Source: Sphingomonas sp. ID1715
GTDB lineage: Bacteria; Pseudomonadota; Alphaproteobacteria; Sphingomonadales; Sphingomonadaceae
NCBI RefSeq assembly: GCF_013044515.1
Contig: NZ_JABEPR010000002.1
Span: 496,001 to 560,000, forward strand
Direction: 5' to 3'
DNA: 64,000 bases
The notes under the pieces were generated by a model. That model was not told where the DNA came from and did no database searches. It worked only from the letters and a program-made list of their open reading frames with translations. Positions 34,542 through 44,053 of this stretch are shown piece after piece. How positions within the stretch are numbered: the first letter of the stretch is position 1; every line of letters begins with the position of its first letter. Made by a program: the position numbers and the translations under genes.

Positions 34542-36467
34542 TCAGGCGCGCGCGCCCTCGACCACTCCGACGCTGTTGCGCCTGAGCGCCTTCAGCACCG
34601 TGTCGACGATGCCGTCGGCATCGAGCCCGGCTTCACGATATTGCAGCTCCGGCTTGTCGTGATCCTGGTAGATGTCGGGCAGCCGCATGGTGCGCAGCTT
34701 CAGCCCCGCATCGATGAGGCCGGAGTCGCTGGCGAGGGTCAGCACATGCGCGCCGAGCCCGCCGACCGCGCCCTCCTCCACCGTCACGGCCACTTCGTGA
34801 CTGGTCAGCACCCGCCGAATCAGCTCTTCGTCCAACGGCTTGGCGAAGCGCAGGTCCGCGACGGTCGTCGACAGGCCTTGGGCCTCCAGCCGATCCGCGG
34901 CCTTGAGCGCCTCTTCCAGCCGCGTGCCGAGCGAAAGAATGGCGACAGTCTTTCCTTGGCGGACGATCCGGCCCTTGCCGATCTCCAGTCGCTCGGGCGT
35001 TTCCGGCAGCGCCACGCCGACGCCGTTGCCGCGCGGATAGCGAACCGCAATCGGCCCTGAGTCGTGCAGGGCGGCGGTGTGCGTCATGTGCACGAGCTCG
35101 GCCTCGTCGGCAGCCGCCATCACGACCATGTTCGGCAGGGTCGCGAGGTAGGTCACGTCGAAGCTGCCCGCGTGCGTCGCTCCGTCTGCTCCCACCAGGC
35201 CGGCACGGTCGATCGCGAAGCGCACCGGCAGGTTCTGCAACGCCACGTCATGCACGACCTGGTCATAGGCACGCTGCAGGAAGGTCGAGTAAATCGCCGC
35301 AAACGGGCGCATGCCCTGTGCGGCGAGGCCGGCGGCAAAGGTGACGGCATGCTGCTCGGCGATGCCGACATCGAAGAAGCGTTCGGGGAATGCTTCCGCG
35401 AACTTCGACAGGCCGGTGCCGGACGGCATCGCCGCGGTGATGGCGCAAATGGTCGGATCGCGCTCGGCTTCCTTGATTAGCTGCGCGCCGAAGACATTCT
35501 GATATTGTGGCGGGCCGGCCGGCGCGGCGGCTTGCTTGCCGGAGATCACGTCGAACTTCTGCACGCCGTGATATTTGTCGGCGGACGCCTCGGCGGGGGC
35601 ATAGCCCTTGCCCTTCTTGGTCACGACATGAACCAGGATCGGCCCCTGTTCGCTGTCGCGGACATTCTCGAGCACCGGGATCAGATGGTCGAGATTGTGG
35701 CCGTCGATCGGGCCCACATAATAAAAGCCCAGCTCTTCAAAGAGCGTACCGCCGGTCGCCATGCCGCGGGCGAATTCCTCGGCCTTCTCCGCGGCGTCGT
35801 GGACGCGACGCGACAGCTTGCGCGTCACGCGCTTGGCGAGCGAACGCAGCCCCAGATATTCGGACGAGGAAATCAGCCGCGCGAGATAGGCGGACAGCCC
35901 GCCGACCGGCGGCGCGATCGACATGTCGTTGTCGTTGAGGATGACGACCAGGCGATTGCCGGCATCTCGCGCATTGTTCATCGCCTCATAAGCCATGCCC
36001 GCCGACATGGCGCCGTCGCCGATGACCGCGATTGCCTTGCCCGGCTTGCCTGCAATCTTGTTGGCGATGGCAAAGCCCAGCGCGGCCGAGATCGAGGTCG
36101 AGCTGTGCGCGGCCCCGAACGGATCATATTCGCTTTCGCTGCGCTTGGTGAAGCCGGACAGTCCCCCACCCTGCCTCAGCGTGCGAATGCGGCTCCGGCG
36201 GCCGGTCAGGATCTTGTGCGGATAGGCCTGATGGCCAACGTCCCAGATCAGCCGATCGTTCGGCGTGTCGAACACATAATGGAGCGCGACGGTCAGCTCC
36301 ACGACACCAAGCCCCGCGCCCAAATGACCTCCGGTGACGGACACGGCGGAGATCGTCTCGGCACGCAGTTCGTCGGCGAGTTGACGCAACTCGCCGGGCG
36401 CCAGCTTGCGCAGCGCGAGCGGATCGGGAGTCTTGTCGAGCAGAGGTGTCGCTGGAAGATCGGACAT
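34542..36467 (-). CDS. dxs: 1-deoxy-D-xylulose-5-phosphate synthase
   Basis: First enzyme of the methylerythritol phosphate route to isoprenoids, using thiamine diphosphate to join pyruvate and glyceraldehyde 3-phosphate. The 641 residues have the transketolase order: [18 protein letters not shown], the ThDP/Mg motif [17 protein letters not shown]...NDN, the pyrimidine-domain Glu in [15 protein letters not shown], and the C-terminal domain. Length is normal. Follows 7 bases after the chemoreceptor on the opposite strand. Confidence 0.95.
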   Translation of the reverse strand: MSDLPATPLLDKTPDPLALRKLAPGELRQLADELRAETISAVSVTGGHLGAGLGVVELTVALHYVFDTPNDRLIWDVGHQAYPHKILTGRRSRIRTLRQGGGLSGFTKRSESEYDPFGAAHSSTSISAALGFAIANKIAGKPGKAIAVIGDGAMSAGMAYEAMNNARDAGNRLVVILNDNDMSIAPPVGGLSAYLARLISSSEYLGLRSLAKRVTRKLSRRVHDAAEKAEEFARGMATGGTLFEELGFYYVGPIDGHNLDHLIPVLENVRDSEQGPILVHVVTKKGKGYAPAEASADKYHGVQKFDVISGKQAAAPAGPPQYQNVFGAQLIKEAERDPTICAITAAMPSGTGLSKFAEAFPERFFDVGIAEQHAVTFAAGLAAQGMRPFAAIYSTFLQRAYDQVVHDVALQNLPVRFAIDRAGLVGADGATHAGSFDVTYLATLPNMVVMAAADEAELVHMTHTAALHDSGPIAVRYPRGNGVGVALPETPERLEIGKGRIVRQGKTVAILSLGTRLEEALKAADRLEAQGLSTTVADLRFAKPLDEELIRRVLTSHEVAVTVEEGAVGGLGAHVLTLASDSGLIDAGLKLRTMRLPDIYQDHDKPELQYREAGLDADGIVDTVLKALRRNSVGVVEGARA

Positions 36468-36510
36468 TTCCGTCCCTTACCCATCCCGGCCGCTGCGGCC
36501 AATCGCCTTG

Positions 36511-36975
36511 TCAGCCGTCGGCGCAGTCCGAACAGCGGCCATGCACCTCGATCACCGGGCGTACCGGCGCAAAGCCCTTGCGGCTGGCCGCCATCCGCAC
36601 GCCCGACGCGACCGCATCGTCATCGACGTGAGTCGCCTGCCCGCAGCTGTCGCAGACCAGGAAAATGCAGTCGTGAAGGCAATCGGGATGCTCGTTCGCC
36701 ACATAGGCGTTGGCGCTTTCCACCCGGCGGACAAGGTTGGCGGCGACGAACAGATCGAGGATCCGGTAGACGCTGTTGGCCGCGACGCGCCGGCCCTGCC
36801 GCTTCGACACTTCCTCGGCAATGTCATAGGCCGATGCCGGGCGTTCGAACGATGCGAGCGTCTCGAACACGCTCTGGCGCATGTCCGTCCATTGCTCGCC
36901 CGACCGCTGCAGCGCGGCCTTGGCGGCGACGACGAGATCGTCGCCCGCATGATGGGCATGAGAGTGGCCGGCCAT
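36511..36975 (-). CDS. zur: Fur-family regulator, Zur-like
   Basis: Metal-dependent repressor of 154 residues. His-rich start (MAGHSHAHHAGDD), winged-helix domain (TDMRQSVFETLASFERPASAYDIAEEV) and a C-terminal metal domain with HDCIFLVCDSCGQATH and, at the end, HGRCSDC. The two CxxC pairs form the structural zinc site. The His-rich N-terminus and lack of the Fur-typical HHDH pattern favour zinc over iron. A GTTA-N5-TAAC site about 1.2 kb away (38157-38169) fits a Zur target. Forms no clear operon; dxs follows 43 bases downstream. Confidence 0.8.
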   Translation of the reverse strand: MAGHSHAHHAGDDLVVAAKAALQRSGEQWTDMRQSVFETLASFERPASAYDIAEEVSKRQGRRVAANSVYRILDLFVAANLVRRVESANAYVANEHPDCLHDCIFLVCDSCGQATHVDDDAVASGVRMAASRKGFAPVRPVIEVHGRCSDCADG

Positions 36976-37180
36976 GGTTTAAATCTAGGCGCGACAGGCA
37001 CACACGACAAGCTGGCGTCGCTTGGTCGCATGTTGCGCTGCCTCGGTCGCGCACAATGATGCTGCGTCGCACGAGCCGCCGCGCGGGTCGCAGCGGAGCA
37101 GGCTTCGCCCGACCGGCACGTTAACCGCGCGGCCGCCTTCTTGAGCAAGGCCCATTCTCAACAGATCAGGGGTTTGTTTC

Positions 37181-37723
37181 GTGCGATTCACCATGTTTCT
37201 TGCGGCGGCCAGTGCCGTTGCCCTCGGCGCGCAAGCCGATGCGGCTGTCATTACCCAGCATTTCGCGGTCACGGCGACCGGCTTCGAGGCAGACGCTCCG
37301 GTGCAGAACGCGTCGGGCGTGTTCAGCTTCACCTATGACAATGCCGCGTTCATCACGCCGATCTCGTCGGTCGGGCTGAAGATCACGGGCTTCAACGTGC
37401 CGTTCGATCGGGAAGCGAAATTCTCGTTCAACAAGGGCAATGACTTCCTAATGGTCAGCGACAACATCACCGGCCTGACCGCCTTCACCGTCTCGCCCGT
37501 GATCCCCGGCTTCGGCTTCTTCCTCCGCCACCCGGGCGGCACGCCGGAGATCCAGAGCTTCCTCTATTCCGGCAATGGCGCGATCTGGCACGCATCGCAG
37601 ATCAGCGTGCAGCGTGTCGCGGGCGTGCCGGAGCCGGCCAGCTGGGTACTGATGATCGGTGGTTTCGGGCTGGCTGGCGCAGCGCTCCGCACTCGCCGTA
37701 GCCCCTTAGTGCGCTTCGCCTGA
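37181..37723 (+). CDS. Secreted PEPxxWA-CTERM sorting-domain protein
   Basis: Exported protein of 180 residues with signal peptide (1-21, [17 protein letters not shown]), a beta-rich body without recognisable domain and a C-terminal VPEPASWVLMIGGFGLAG followed by Arg residues. It starts with GTG preceded by AGGGG; the next ATG is four codons later. Together with the protein at 15283-15990 it shows the sorting system is used by this organism. Function unknown. Confidence 0.75.
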   Translation: MRFTMFLAAASAVALGAQADAAVITQHFAVTATGFEADAPVQNASGVFSFTYDNAAFITPISSVGLKITGFNVPFDREAKFSFNKGNDFLMVSDNITGLTAFTVSPVIPGFGFFLRHPGGTPEIQSFLYSGNGAIWHASQISVQRVAGVPEPASWVLMIGGFGLAGAALRTRRSPLVRFA

Positions 37724-37747
37724 CCCGATCGGCCGGCCTGCGGGTCG

Positions 37748-38137
37748 TCAGAGACTCGCGCGCCGGTTAAGGTCGTGGCCAAGCGCCAGAATGGCGACGC
37801 CGAGCATCGTATAAACCGTCTCGGCGGATCCATGCGGCACGGCTAGCGCGCCGGCCATGACGCCGAGCCCAAGGCCGCCAACCGCGGCGGGCATGATATA
37901 GCCATGCTCCCGCGCGCCGCGGACCAGCGCGAACATCCCGAGTCCGATCGCCAGTCCCAGGCCCAGCTCGTGCACCATCGGGTGGAGCAGCACTCCGCCC
38001 GCCGACGCGAGCAGGCTCAGCAGGAACACGCTCGCCACGCAGTGCGCAAGACACAGGCCCGACAGGGCGATCGCCCATCGGTCCAGCGCTCCGCTTCCGG
38101 GCAGCCGTTGCAGCACCTGCGACTCCATGTCCGGCAT
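37748..38137 (-). CDS. MerC-like membrane protein
   Basis: Integral membrane protein of 129 residues with four hydrophobic helices and the MerC-family start (LDRWAIALSGLCLAHCVASVFLL), including the conserved Cys in LAHC. MerC of mercury operons carries Hg(II) inward, but no merA or merR is nearby, and a Zur-box-like sequence lies 20 bases upstream of its start, so zinc or another divalent metal is a possible substrate. ATG at 38128 is an alternative start. Confidence 0.8.
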   Translation of the reverse strand: MPDMESQVLQRLPGSGALDRWAIALSGLCLAHCVASVFLLSLLASAGGVLLHPMVHELGLGLAIGLGMFALVRGAREHGYIMPAAVGGLGLGVMAGALAVPHGSAETVYTMLGVAILALGHDLNRRASL

Positions 38138-38156
38138 ATGGCACCATGCCTGCTAA

Positions 38157-38169
38157 GTTACAACATAAC
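38157..38169 (-). promoter_or_regulatory. Zur-box-like palindrome
   Basis: GTTACAACATAAC: GTTA-N5-TAAC, the outer blocks and spacing of the known Zur box. In the 79-base divergent region between the MerC-like gene and ctaA. Confidence 0.45.
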
Positions 38170-38216
38170 ATGACCGGACTTGTTTCCTCGATCCGACCGG
38201 AGCAGATGGGCGGCCG

Positions 38217-39218
38217 ATGTCCGACACCATGCGCCCGCGGGCGATTTCCAACTGGCTGCTCTTCGTCGCCGGCCTTGTCTTTCTGATGGTCGTCGTCGGC
38301 GGGATCACCCGGCTGACCGAGTCCGGCCTGTCGATCACCGAATGGAGGCCGATCACCGGCGCGCTGCCGCCGCTCACCCAGGCGCAGTGGGAGCGTGCCT
38401 TCGCGCTCTATCAGGCGACGCCCGAATACCAGCAGATCAACCGCGGCATGAGCCTTGGCGATTTCAAGTTCATCTTCTTCTGGGAGTGGTTCCACCGGCT
38501 GCTCGGCCGGGTGATCGGCCTCGCCTTTGCGCTACCGCTCGCCTGGTTCGCCGTTCGGCGGCAGATTCCGCGCGGCTATGGCTGGCGGCTAACCGCCCTG
38601 CTGCTGCTCGGTGGGCTGCAGGGCGCGATCGGCTGGTGGATGGTCGCGTCAGGGCTCAGCGTCCGGACCGATGTCAGCCATTTCCGCCTCGCCGTCCACC
38701 TGATGACGGCGCTGTTCATCATGGCGGGCCTGATCTGGACGTCACTCGACCTGCGCCTGCTCGCGCGCGACGCGAACGCGCGGCCGGCGCGGCTCGGCGG
38801 CCGCGTCATGCTGCTCCTGATCGCCGTCGCACTGCAGATCATGCTCGGCGCCTGGACTGCCGGGCTGAACGCGGGGCTCGCCGCCAATGACTGGCCGTTG
38901 ATGAACGGCCGTTTCTTCCCCGAAGTGCCGGTCACGGTGCGAACGCTCACCAACGATCCCTTTCTCATTCACTGGACGCATCGCTGGTGGGCGTGGGTGG
39001 CGGCCGTCGCGCTGATCGTTCTCGCCCGGATTGCCCGCCGCAGCGACCGCCGCGCCAGCATCGCCATCCATTCGGCCTTCGGCACGCAGATCCTGCTCGG
39101 CATCGCCACGGTGATGACCGGCGTGAACATCGTGCTGGCGGTGCTGCACCAAGCCGTCGGCGCGCTTGTCGTCGCAAGCGCCGCCTGGGGCGCGCATGTG
39201 GCCGGACGGCGGCGGTGA
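38217..39218 (+). CDS. ctaA: Heme A synthase (CtaA/COX15)
   Basis: Converts heme O to heme A for cytochrome oxidase. 333 residues with eight hydrophobic segments. Conserved marks include GGITRLTESGLSITEWRPITG, FFWEWFHRLLGR, DVSHFRLAVHLMTAL and FLIHWTHRWWAW, which supply the heme His ligands. The COX15 type 2 layout lacks the cysteine pair of Bacillus CtaA. Its stop codon overlaps the GTG of cutA by four bases. Confidence 0.92.
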   Translation: MSDTMRPRAISNWLLFVAGLVFLMVVVGGITRLTESGLSITEWRPITGALPPLTQAQWERAFALYQATPEYQQINRGMSLGDFKFIFFWEWFHRLLGRVIGLAFALPLAWFAVRRQIPRGYGWRLTALLLLGGLQGAIGWWMVASGLSVRTDVSHFRLAVHLMTALFIMAGLIWTSLDLRLLARDANARPARLGGRVMLLLIAVALQIMLGAWTAGLNAGLAANDWPLMNGRFFPEVPVTVRTLTNDPFLIHWTHRWWAWVAAVALIVLARIARRSDRRASIAIHSAFGTQILLGIATVMTGVNIVLAVLHQAVGALVVASAAWGAHVAGRRR

Positions 39219-39538
39219 TCGCCACCGTCTATGCCGTGTTCGCCGACGCAGCGGAGGCGCAGCGCATCGCGGAAACGGTCGTGGCCGAGCGGCTCGCTGC
39301 CTGCGCCAACATCCTCGCGCCCTGCCGGTCCACCTATCGCTGGCAGGGCAAGGTCGAGCGGGCGGAGGAAGTCCCCGCGTTGTTCAAGACCAGCCGCCCA
39401 AACGCGCTGATCGCCCGCATCGCGGCGCTGCACAGCTATGACGTGCCGGCGGTCGTGGCATGGCCGATCGGCGTGGCGCACGCGCCTTATGCAGAATGGA
39501 TAACGGCCGAGTCCTCACCCGAGGACCCGGCCGCCTAG
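39215..39538 (+). CDS. cutA: Divalent-cation tolerance protein CutA
   Basis: Trimeric small protein of 107 residues with the CutA pattern: TVYAVFADAAEAQRIAETVVAERLAAC, NILAPCRSTYRWQGKV, EEVPALFKTS and YDVPAVVAWPI. Begins at GTG sharing four bases with the ctaA stop, so it is co-translated with ctaA. The molecular role of CutA is not settled. Confidence 0.88.
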   Translation: MIATVYAVFADAAEAQRIAETVVAERLAACANILAPCRSTYRWQGKVERAEEVPALFKTSRPNALIARIAALHSYDVPAVVAWPIGVAHAPYAEWITAESSPEDPAA

Positions 39539-39539
39539 A

Positions 39540-41951
39540 TCAGAAGCGCTGGCGTGCGGTGATGCCGAAGGTGCGCGGCTGGCCGACATTGAAGCCGAGC
39601 CGGGCGCGGCCGCCGCGTTCGCGGTCGAACGAGAGCAGCGGGTTTTCGTCGAACAGGTTGTTCACATAGGCCTGCACTTCGAGCCCGCCTTCGGTCGCCA
39701 CGCCGATGCTGAAGTTGACGAGCGTATAATCCGGCAGCTTCAGGTTGAGCGTGGTGGACGCATTGGCCGGCGCGCCGCCGAACGGGAGGCCGTGGACGAA
39801 GGTGCGCGGATTGTTTTCCTGGTCGGCCGGCTGGGTGAAGCGGTCGCCGACATATTGGACGCTGGCGTTGACGAAGCCCTTCCAGTCGGCCGAGAGCGGG
39901 AACTCGTAATTGCCGTTCGCCGACATCTGGAACTTGGGCACCGTCGGCAGCCGGTTGCCGTCGCGGATGCCCGCGATGACCGCGCCGCTCGCATCGAGCA
40001 CGCTGCTGTCGAACTTGGAATCGACATAGGTGCCATTGAGGCTGAAGCTGACGCCCTCCGCCGGGCGTGCCGATAGCTCGACCTCCAGGCCGGTGGCATG
40101 CGCCTTGGGCACGTTGAACACGACGCGCGACGAGCAGCTGCCCGCGTCTGCCGTCACCTGCAGGTTCTTGATGTCGTTGTGGAAGGCCGCCGCATTGAAG
40201 GTCAGGCCGCCGAACTGGCTCTTGAAGCCCAGCTCATAATTCCACAACGTCTCGTCCTTGTAGGTCGGGCGATTGCCGTAGACCTGCGCATCCGGGCCGC
40301 CGGCGCCGCCCGAGCAGAGTGGCAGGTTCAAGGGATCGTTGACCCCGCCCAGGCGGAAGCCCTTCGCCGCCTGCAGGTTCACCGACACGTTCGAGCTCGG
40401 CTCCCAGGTGGCGATGAAGCGCGGCGTGAAGCCGTCGGACTTAGTGCGATCGCCGATGCGGCGATCGCCGTTCGCGAACAGGCCGCCCGAGATGAAGTTG
40501 CGGCTTTCCTTGAAGTCGTAATAGCGGCCGCCGGCAGTGAACTTCACTTCACCGAGATCGTAGCTGGCCTCGCCGAACACGGCCTTTTGCTTGATCTTGT
40601 ACGGAATGTCGGCGTTGTACGGCGAGTTGGCCGGGAAGCCATTGGCCACCGCAGCGGATGTGCCGGCGCCGAAGCGCGCATCAGTGAACGCATCATAGCC
40701 GGGCGTTGGCAGGCGCTGCGCATAGACACGATCGATATCCGAATAGAAGCCGCCGATCAGCCACTGGAACGGACCCGAGCCGTTGGACCCGACGCGCACC
40801 TCCTGCGTCCAGGTCTCCAGGTCCGTGGTGTCGCGCAGGTTGGACGGCAACAGCACGCCGGCGGTCGGGAAGGCCAGGTCGACCGATACGGAGCCGGTAA
40901 GCGCACTGGCATCGCGCGACACGAGGATGTCGCGGTTGATATAGGTCGTGACCGAGGTCAGCGTGACCGGGCCGATATCGACGTTAGCAGTCAGGTCGGC
41001 GATCCAGGTCTCGTCCTGAAAGCCTTCCTTCAGCAGCAGATATTGCTGCCGCTCGCCGAGCTGAATGGCCGGACGGGTCGTCGTGTACGGGTTGGCGTAG
41101 AGGTTATAGACGTCCTGCCGGTTGAAGCCGTCGGTGGTGATCTTCTGATAGACGACCCGCGGCGTGATCGAGATGTTCTCGGTGGGCTGAAACAGCACCG
41201 ACAGGCGGCCGCCGTAACGCTCGCCGTCATTGACGTCCTTCCGGACCGTGCCGCCTTCGCCCAGCGCGTCGATGAAGCCGCCATAGCGGGTGTAATAGCC
41301 GACCGCGCGCACCGCGATCATCTCGTTGACAGGCAGGTTGATTGCGCCCTTCAACGAGCCGCCCTCCGACCCGCCATCGATCGTGTTGATATTGGCTTCG
41401 ACCTGACCTTCGAACTGGCCGGTGGTCGGCTGGTTGGTGATGTAGCGCACTGTGCCGCCGACCGAGCCGGAGCCGAACAGAGTGCCCTGTGGCCCGCGCA
41501 GCGTCTCGACGCGATTGAGGTCGAACAGGTCGAGGTCCGGCGTGAACAGCGACAGCGAGACGACGCTTTCGTCGAGATAGACGCCGACCTGCTCCTTCAC
41601 GCCCGGCTGGTCGCGGACAATCTGGCCGGCCGACACACCGCGGATCGAGACCTGGCTCTGGCCCGGCCCCAGGTTCTGGATGGTGAGGCCGGCGACATTG
41701 CGCGACAGGTCCTCGAGCGTCGCCGAGCCGGAGCGCTGAATGTCCTGCTGCGTCTGCGCGTTAATCGAAAACGGCACGTCCTGCAGCGACGTCGCGCGCT
41801 TGGTCGCGGTAACGATGATGTCGTCATTGCTGTCCGCGACCTCGGCGCCGGCGCCCTGCGCCCCCGCCTGAGCGAAGGCGGGCGCGGCAAGCACGCCCAG
41901 CAGCAACGCGGTCCCGGCCAGCAGCGCCTGACGGCTTGCATGTCCCGACAT
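39540..41951 (-). CDS. TonB-dependent receptor 2
   Basis: Outer-membrane receptor of 803 residues: signal peptide at 1-28, a TonB-box-like DDIIVTATKR, plug with SIRGVSAGQIVRDQPG, VGVYLDESV and RVETLRGPQGTLFGSGS, and a barrel ending TARQRF. The ATG at 41951 has GGGAG eight bases upstream; a TTG five codons earlier would shift the signal peptide. It ends two bases from cutA. Substrate unknown. A hairpin (CCCTG..CGGCT / AGCCG..CAGGG, 41975-42009) lies in its 5' leader. Confidence 0.9.
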   Translation of the reverse strand: MSGHASRQALLAGTALLLGVLAAPAFAQAGAQGAGAEVADSNDDIIVTATKRATSLQDVPFSINAQTQQDIQRSGSATLEDLSRNVAGLTIQNLGPGQSQVSIRGVSAGQIVRDQPGVKEQVGVYLDESVVSLSLFTPDLDLFDLNRVETLRGPQGTLFGSGSVGGTVRYITNQPTTGQFEGQVEANINTIDGGSEGGSLKGAINLPVNEMIAVRAVGYYTRYGGFIDALGEGGTVRKDVNDGERYGGRLSVLFQPTENISITPRVVYQKITTDGFNRQDVYNLYANPYTTTRPAIQLGERQQYLLLKEGFQDETWIADLTANVDIGPVTLTSVTTYINRDILVSRDASALTGSVSVDLAFPTAGVLLPSNLRDTTDLETWTQEVRVGSNGSGPFQWLIGGFYSDIDRVYAQRLPTPGYDAFTDARFGAGTSAAVANGFPANSPYNADIPYKIKQKAVFGEASYDLGEVKFTAGGRYYDFKESRNFISGGLFANGDRRIGDRTKSDGFTPRFIATWEPSSNVSVNLQAAKGFRLGGVNDPLNLPLCSGGAGGPDAQVYGNRPTYKDETLWNYELGFKSQFGGLTFNAAAFHNDIKNLQVTADAGSCSSRVVFNVPKAHATGLEVELSARPAEGVSFSLNGTYVDSKFDSSVLDASGAVIAGIRDGNRLPTVPKFQMSANGNYEFPLSADWKGFVNASVQYVGDRFTQPADQENNPRTFVHGLPFGGAPANASTTLNLKLPDYTLVNFSIGVATEGGLEVQAYVNNLFDENPLLSFDRERGGRARLGFNVGQPRTFGITARQRF

Positions 41952-42071
41952 GATGAAATCTCCCAACCTTTATTCCCTGCCGGCTTTTCTACTCAGCCGA
42001 TTGACAGGGGAGAAGGCGGGACCCTCACCGCGTTGCTGCTTTCGCCGCACAGTGTTGCGCAGGCGCAACGG

Positions 42072-43076
42072 TCAGATCAGTCCGGCCAGCGGGCTCGACG
42101 GGTCGGCATAGCGGCGCTTGCCCATGCGGCCGGCGCGATAGGCAAGGCGACCGCTTTCCACCGCCAGCTTCATGGCCCGCGCCATCAGGATCGGATCTTT
42201 CGCTTCGGCGAGCGCCGTGTTCATCAGCACGCCGTCGCAGCCCAGTTCCATTGCTCGCGCCGCGTCGGATGCCGTGCCGACGCCCGCATCGACCAGCACC
42301 GGAACCTTGGCCCCTTCGACAATCAGCCGGATGGTGACTTCGTTCTGGATGCCAAGTCCGGAGCCGATCGGCGCACCCAGCGGCATGATCGCGACCGCGC
42401 CGGCATCCTCCAACTGCTTGGCGGCGATCGGATCGTCGGTGCAATAGACCATCGGCAGAAAGCCCTCTTTGGCCAATACCTCGGTCGCGCGGAGCGTCTC
42501 GACCATGTTGGGATAGAGCGTCTTCGCCTCGCCCAGCACCTCGAGCTTCACCAGCTCCCAGCCGCCGGCCTCGCGCGCCAGTCTCAGCGTGCGGATCGCG
42601 TCCTCGGCGGTGAAGCAACCGGCCGTGTTCGGCAGATAGGTGAAGCGCTTCGGGTCGATGAAGTCGGTCAGCATCGGCTGGTTCGGGTCGGCGATGTTCA
42701 CGCGCCGCACCGCGACGGTGACGATCTCCGCGCCCGATGCCTCGGCGGCGGCGGCATTCTCCTCGAACGACTTGTACTTGCCGGTGCCGATGATCAGCCG
42801 CGAGCGGAATGTCCGCCCAGCCACGGTCCAGCTGTCCTCGTCGATCCTGGCGCTATGGTCGCCGCCGCCGACGAAATGCACGATCTCCAGCTCGTCGCCA
42901 TCTTCGACCACAACCTGCCCCAGCGTGGAGCGCGGCACCACTTCGAGGTTGCGTTCCACCGCCACCTTCTCCGGCACCAGCCCCAGTTCGCTCGCCAGCT
43001 GCGCGATGGTCAGGCCGGCCGCCACGCGCTTGTGCTCGCCATTGACGCTGATCGTGATGGTGCCGTCGGTGTGCAT
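42072..43076 (-). CDS. thiG: Fused sulfur carrier ThiS - thiazole synthase ThiG
   Basis: Single polypeptide of 334 residues joining two thiamine genes. Residues 1-72 are ThiS-like (ubiquitin fold, [29 protein letters not shown]) and about 80-334 are ThiG, a TIM barrel with [13 protein letters not shown], the catalytic-Lys region [15 protein letters not shown] and [16 protein letters not shown]. The ThiS di-glycine at 70-72 is followed directly by DHSARID, so it is not a free C-terminus. ThiS normally needs a free C-terminal glycine to carry sulfur, so cleavage or another carrier is needed. Divergent from aroQ across 55 bases; no other thi gene is in the window. Confidence 0.88.
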   Translation of the reverse strand: MHTDGTITISVNGEHKRVAAGLTIAQLASELGLVPEKVAVERNLEVVPRSTLGQVVVEDGDELEIVHFVGGGDHSARIDEDSWTVAGRTFRSRLIIGTGKYKSFEENAAAAEASGAEIVTVAVRRVNIADPNQPMLTDFIDPKRFTYLPNTAGCFTAEDAIRTLRLAREAGGWELVKLEVLGEAKTLYPNMVETLRATEVLAKEGFLPMVYCTDDPIAAKQLEDAGAVAIMPLGAPIGSGLGIQNEVTIRLIVEGAKVPVLVDAGVGTASDAARAMELGCDGVLMNTALAEAKDPILMARAMKLAVESGRLAYRAGRMGKRRYADPSSPLAGLI

Positions 43077-43131
43077 CGCAAATCCAATCGTGTAAGTGCG
43101 GCGGCAATATGGGGAGCGCGCAAGGGGATCA

Positions 43132-43563
43132 ATGCCGACCATCTTCATCCTGAACGGCCCAAACCTCAATCTGCTCGGCCTGCGCGAGCCGGAGATTTAC
43201 GGCCACGACACGCTGGACGACATTGCCGGGGCCTGCGAGGATCGCGCGCGGGATCTGGGCTTCGACGTCGAGTTCCGCCAGTCCAACCATGAAGGCCATC
43301 TGATCGACTGGCTGCACGAGGCCAATGCCGACAAGGCAAAGGCCGTCATCCTCAATCCCGGCGGCTACACCCATACCTCCGTTGCGCTGCACGACGCGAT
43401 CAAGTCGATCACCGTGCCCGTCATCGAGGTTCATCTTTCGAACCCGCATGCGCGCGAGCCCTTTCGCCATCGCAGCTATGCCGGCAAGGCCGCCCGGGGA
43501 ACCATCGCCGGCTTTGGCGCGCTCGGCTATCTGCTCGCGCTGGACGCGGCGGCGAAACTCTGA
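43132..43563 (+). CDS. aroQ: Type II 3-dehydroquinate dehydratase
   Basis: Shikimate-pathway enzyme of 143 residues. Type II signature at the start [17 protein letters not shown] with the active-site Tyr, then [34 protein letters not shown] (active-site His) and HRSYAG. Dodecameric in the family. First gene of an aroQ-accB-accC operon, an order common among proteobacteria. Confidence 0.95.
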   Translation: MPTIFILNGPNLNLLGLREPEIYGHDTLDDIAGACEDRARDLGFDVEFRQSNHEGHLIDWLHEANADKAKAVILNPGGYTHTSVALHDAIKSITVPVIEVHLSNPHAREPFRHRSYAGKAARGTIAGFGALGYLLALDAAAKL

Positions 43564-43578
43564 AAAAGGACCGCCCCC

Positions 43579-44049
43579 ATGACTGATCACGTACAGGGGA
43601 CGATGCAGGTCGATACCGACCTGGTTCGCCAGCTGGCCGAGCTGCTCGACGCCACCAGCTTGACCGAAATCGAAGTGCAGGACGGTGAGCGCCGCATCAA
43701 GGTCGCGCGCAAGGTGCAGGCGGCGGCGGCCGTCGCCTACCAGCCCGCGCCCGCCGCTGCTCCGCCTGCGGCTCCGGCCCCCGCCGCCGCCCCCTCACCG
43801 CCGCAGGTCGATAATTCGAACGCCATCCGTTCGCCGATGGTCGGCACCGCCTATCTGGCGCCGGAGCCGGGCGCGGCCAACTTTGTCGCGGTCGGCGACA
43901 AGGTCGATGCGGGCACGACCTTGCTGATCATCGAGGCGATGAAGGTGATGAACCCGATCACCGCGCCGCATGGCGGCACCGTCCGCTCCATCCTGATCGG
44001 CAACGGCGCGCCCGTCGAGTTCGACCAGCCGCTCATCGTCGTCGAGTAA
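43579..44049 (+). CDS. accB: Biotin carboxyl carrier protein
   Basis: Carrier subunit of acetyl-CoA carboxylase, 156 residues. N-terminal domain (1-55, [21 protein letters not shown]), an Ala/Pro linker (about 56-75) and a biotinyl domain with the biotin Lys in [16 protein letters not shown] lies before the ATG, 15 bases after aroQ. The fold and spacing match AccB. Confidence 0.95.
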   Translation: MTDHVQGTMQVDTDLVRQLAELLDATSLTEIEVQDGERRIKVARKVQAAAAVAYQPAPAAAPPAAPAPAAAPSPPQVDNSNAIRSPMVGTAYLAPEPGAANFVAVGDKVDAGTTLLIIEAMKVMNPITAPHGGTVRSILIGNGAPVEFDQPLIVVE

Positions 44050-44053
44050 TCCG

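Noticed and set aside
37748-38137. Mercury-resistance operon
   Set aside because: Only a MerC-like protein is present; no merR, merT, merP or merA is near.
41952-42071. Possible cobalamin or thiamine riboswitch before TonB receptor 2
   Set aside because: No B12 box and no TPP core are visible; only a simple hairpin remains.
43077-43131. TPP riboswitch before thiSG
   Set aside because: The gap is only 55 bases and holds none of the conserved TPP-sensing elements.
40098-43292. Plus-strand open frame of over 1000 codons opposite TonB receptor 2 and ThiSG
   Set aside because: Rich in Arg, Asp and Gly with no domain, no ribosome site, and antisense to two clear genes; a typical high-GC shadow.
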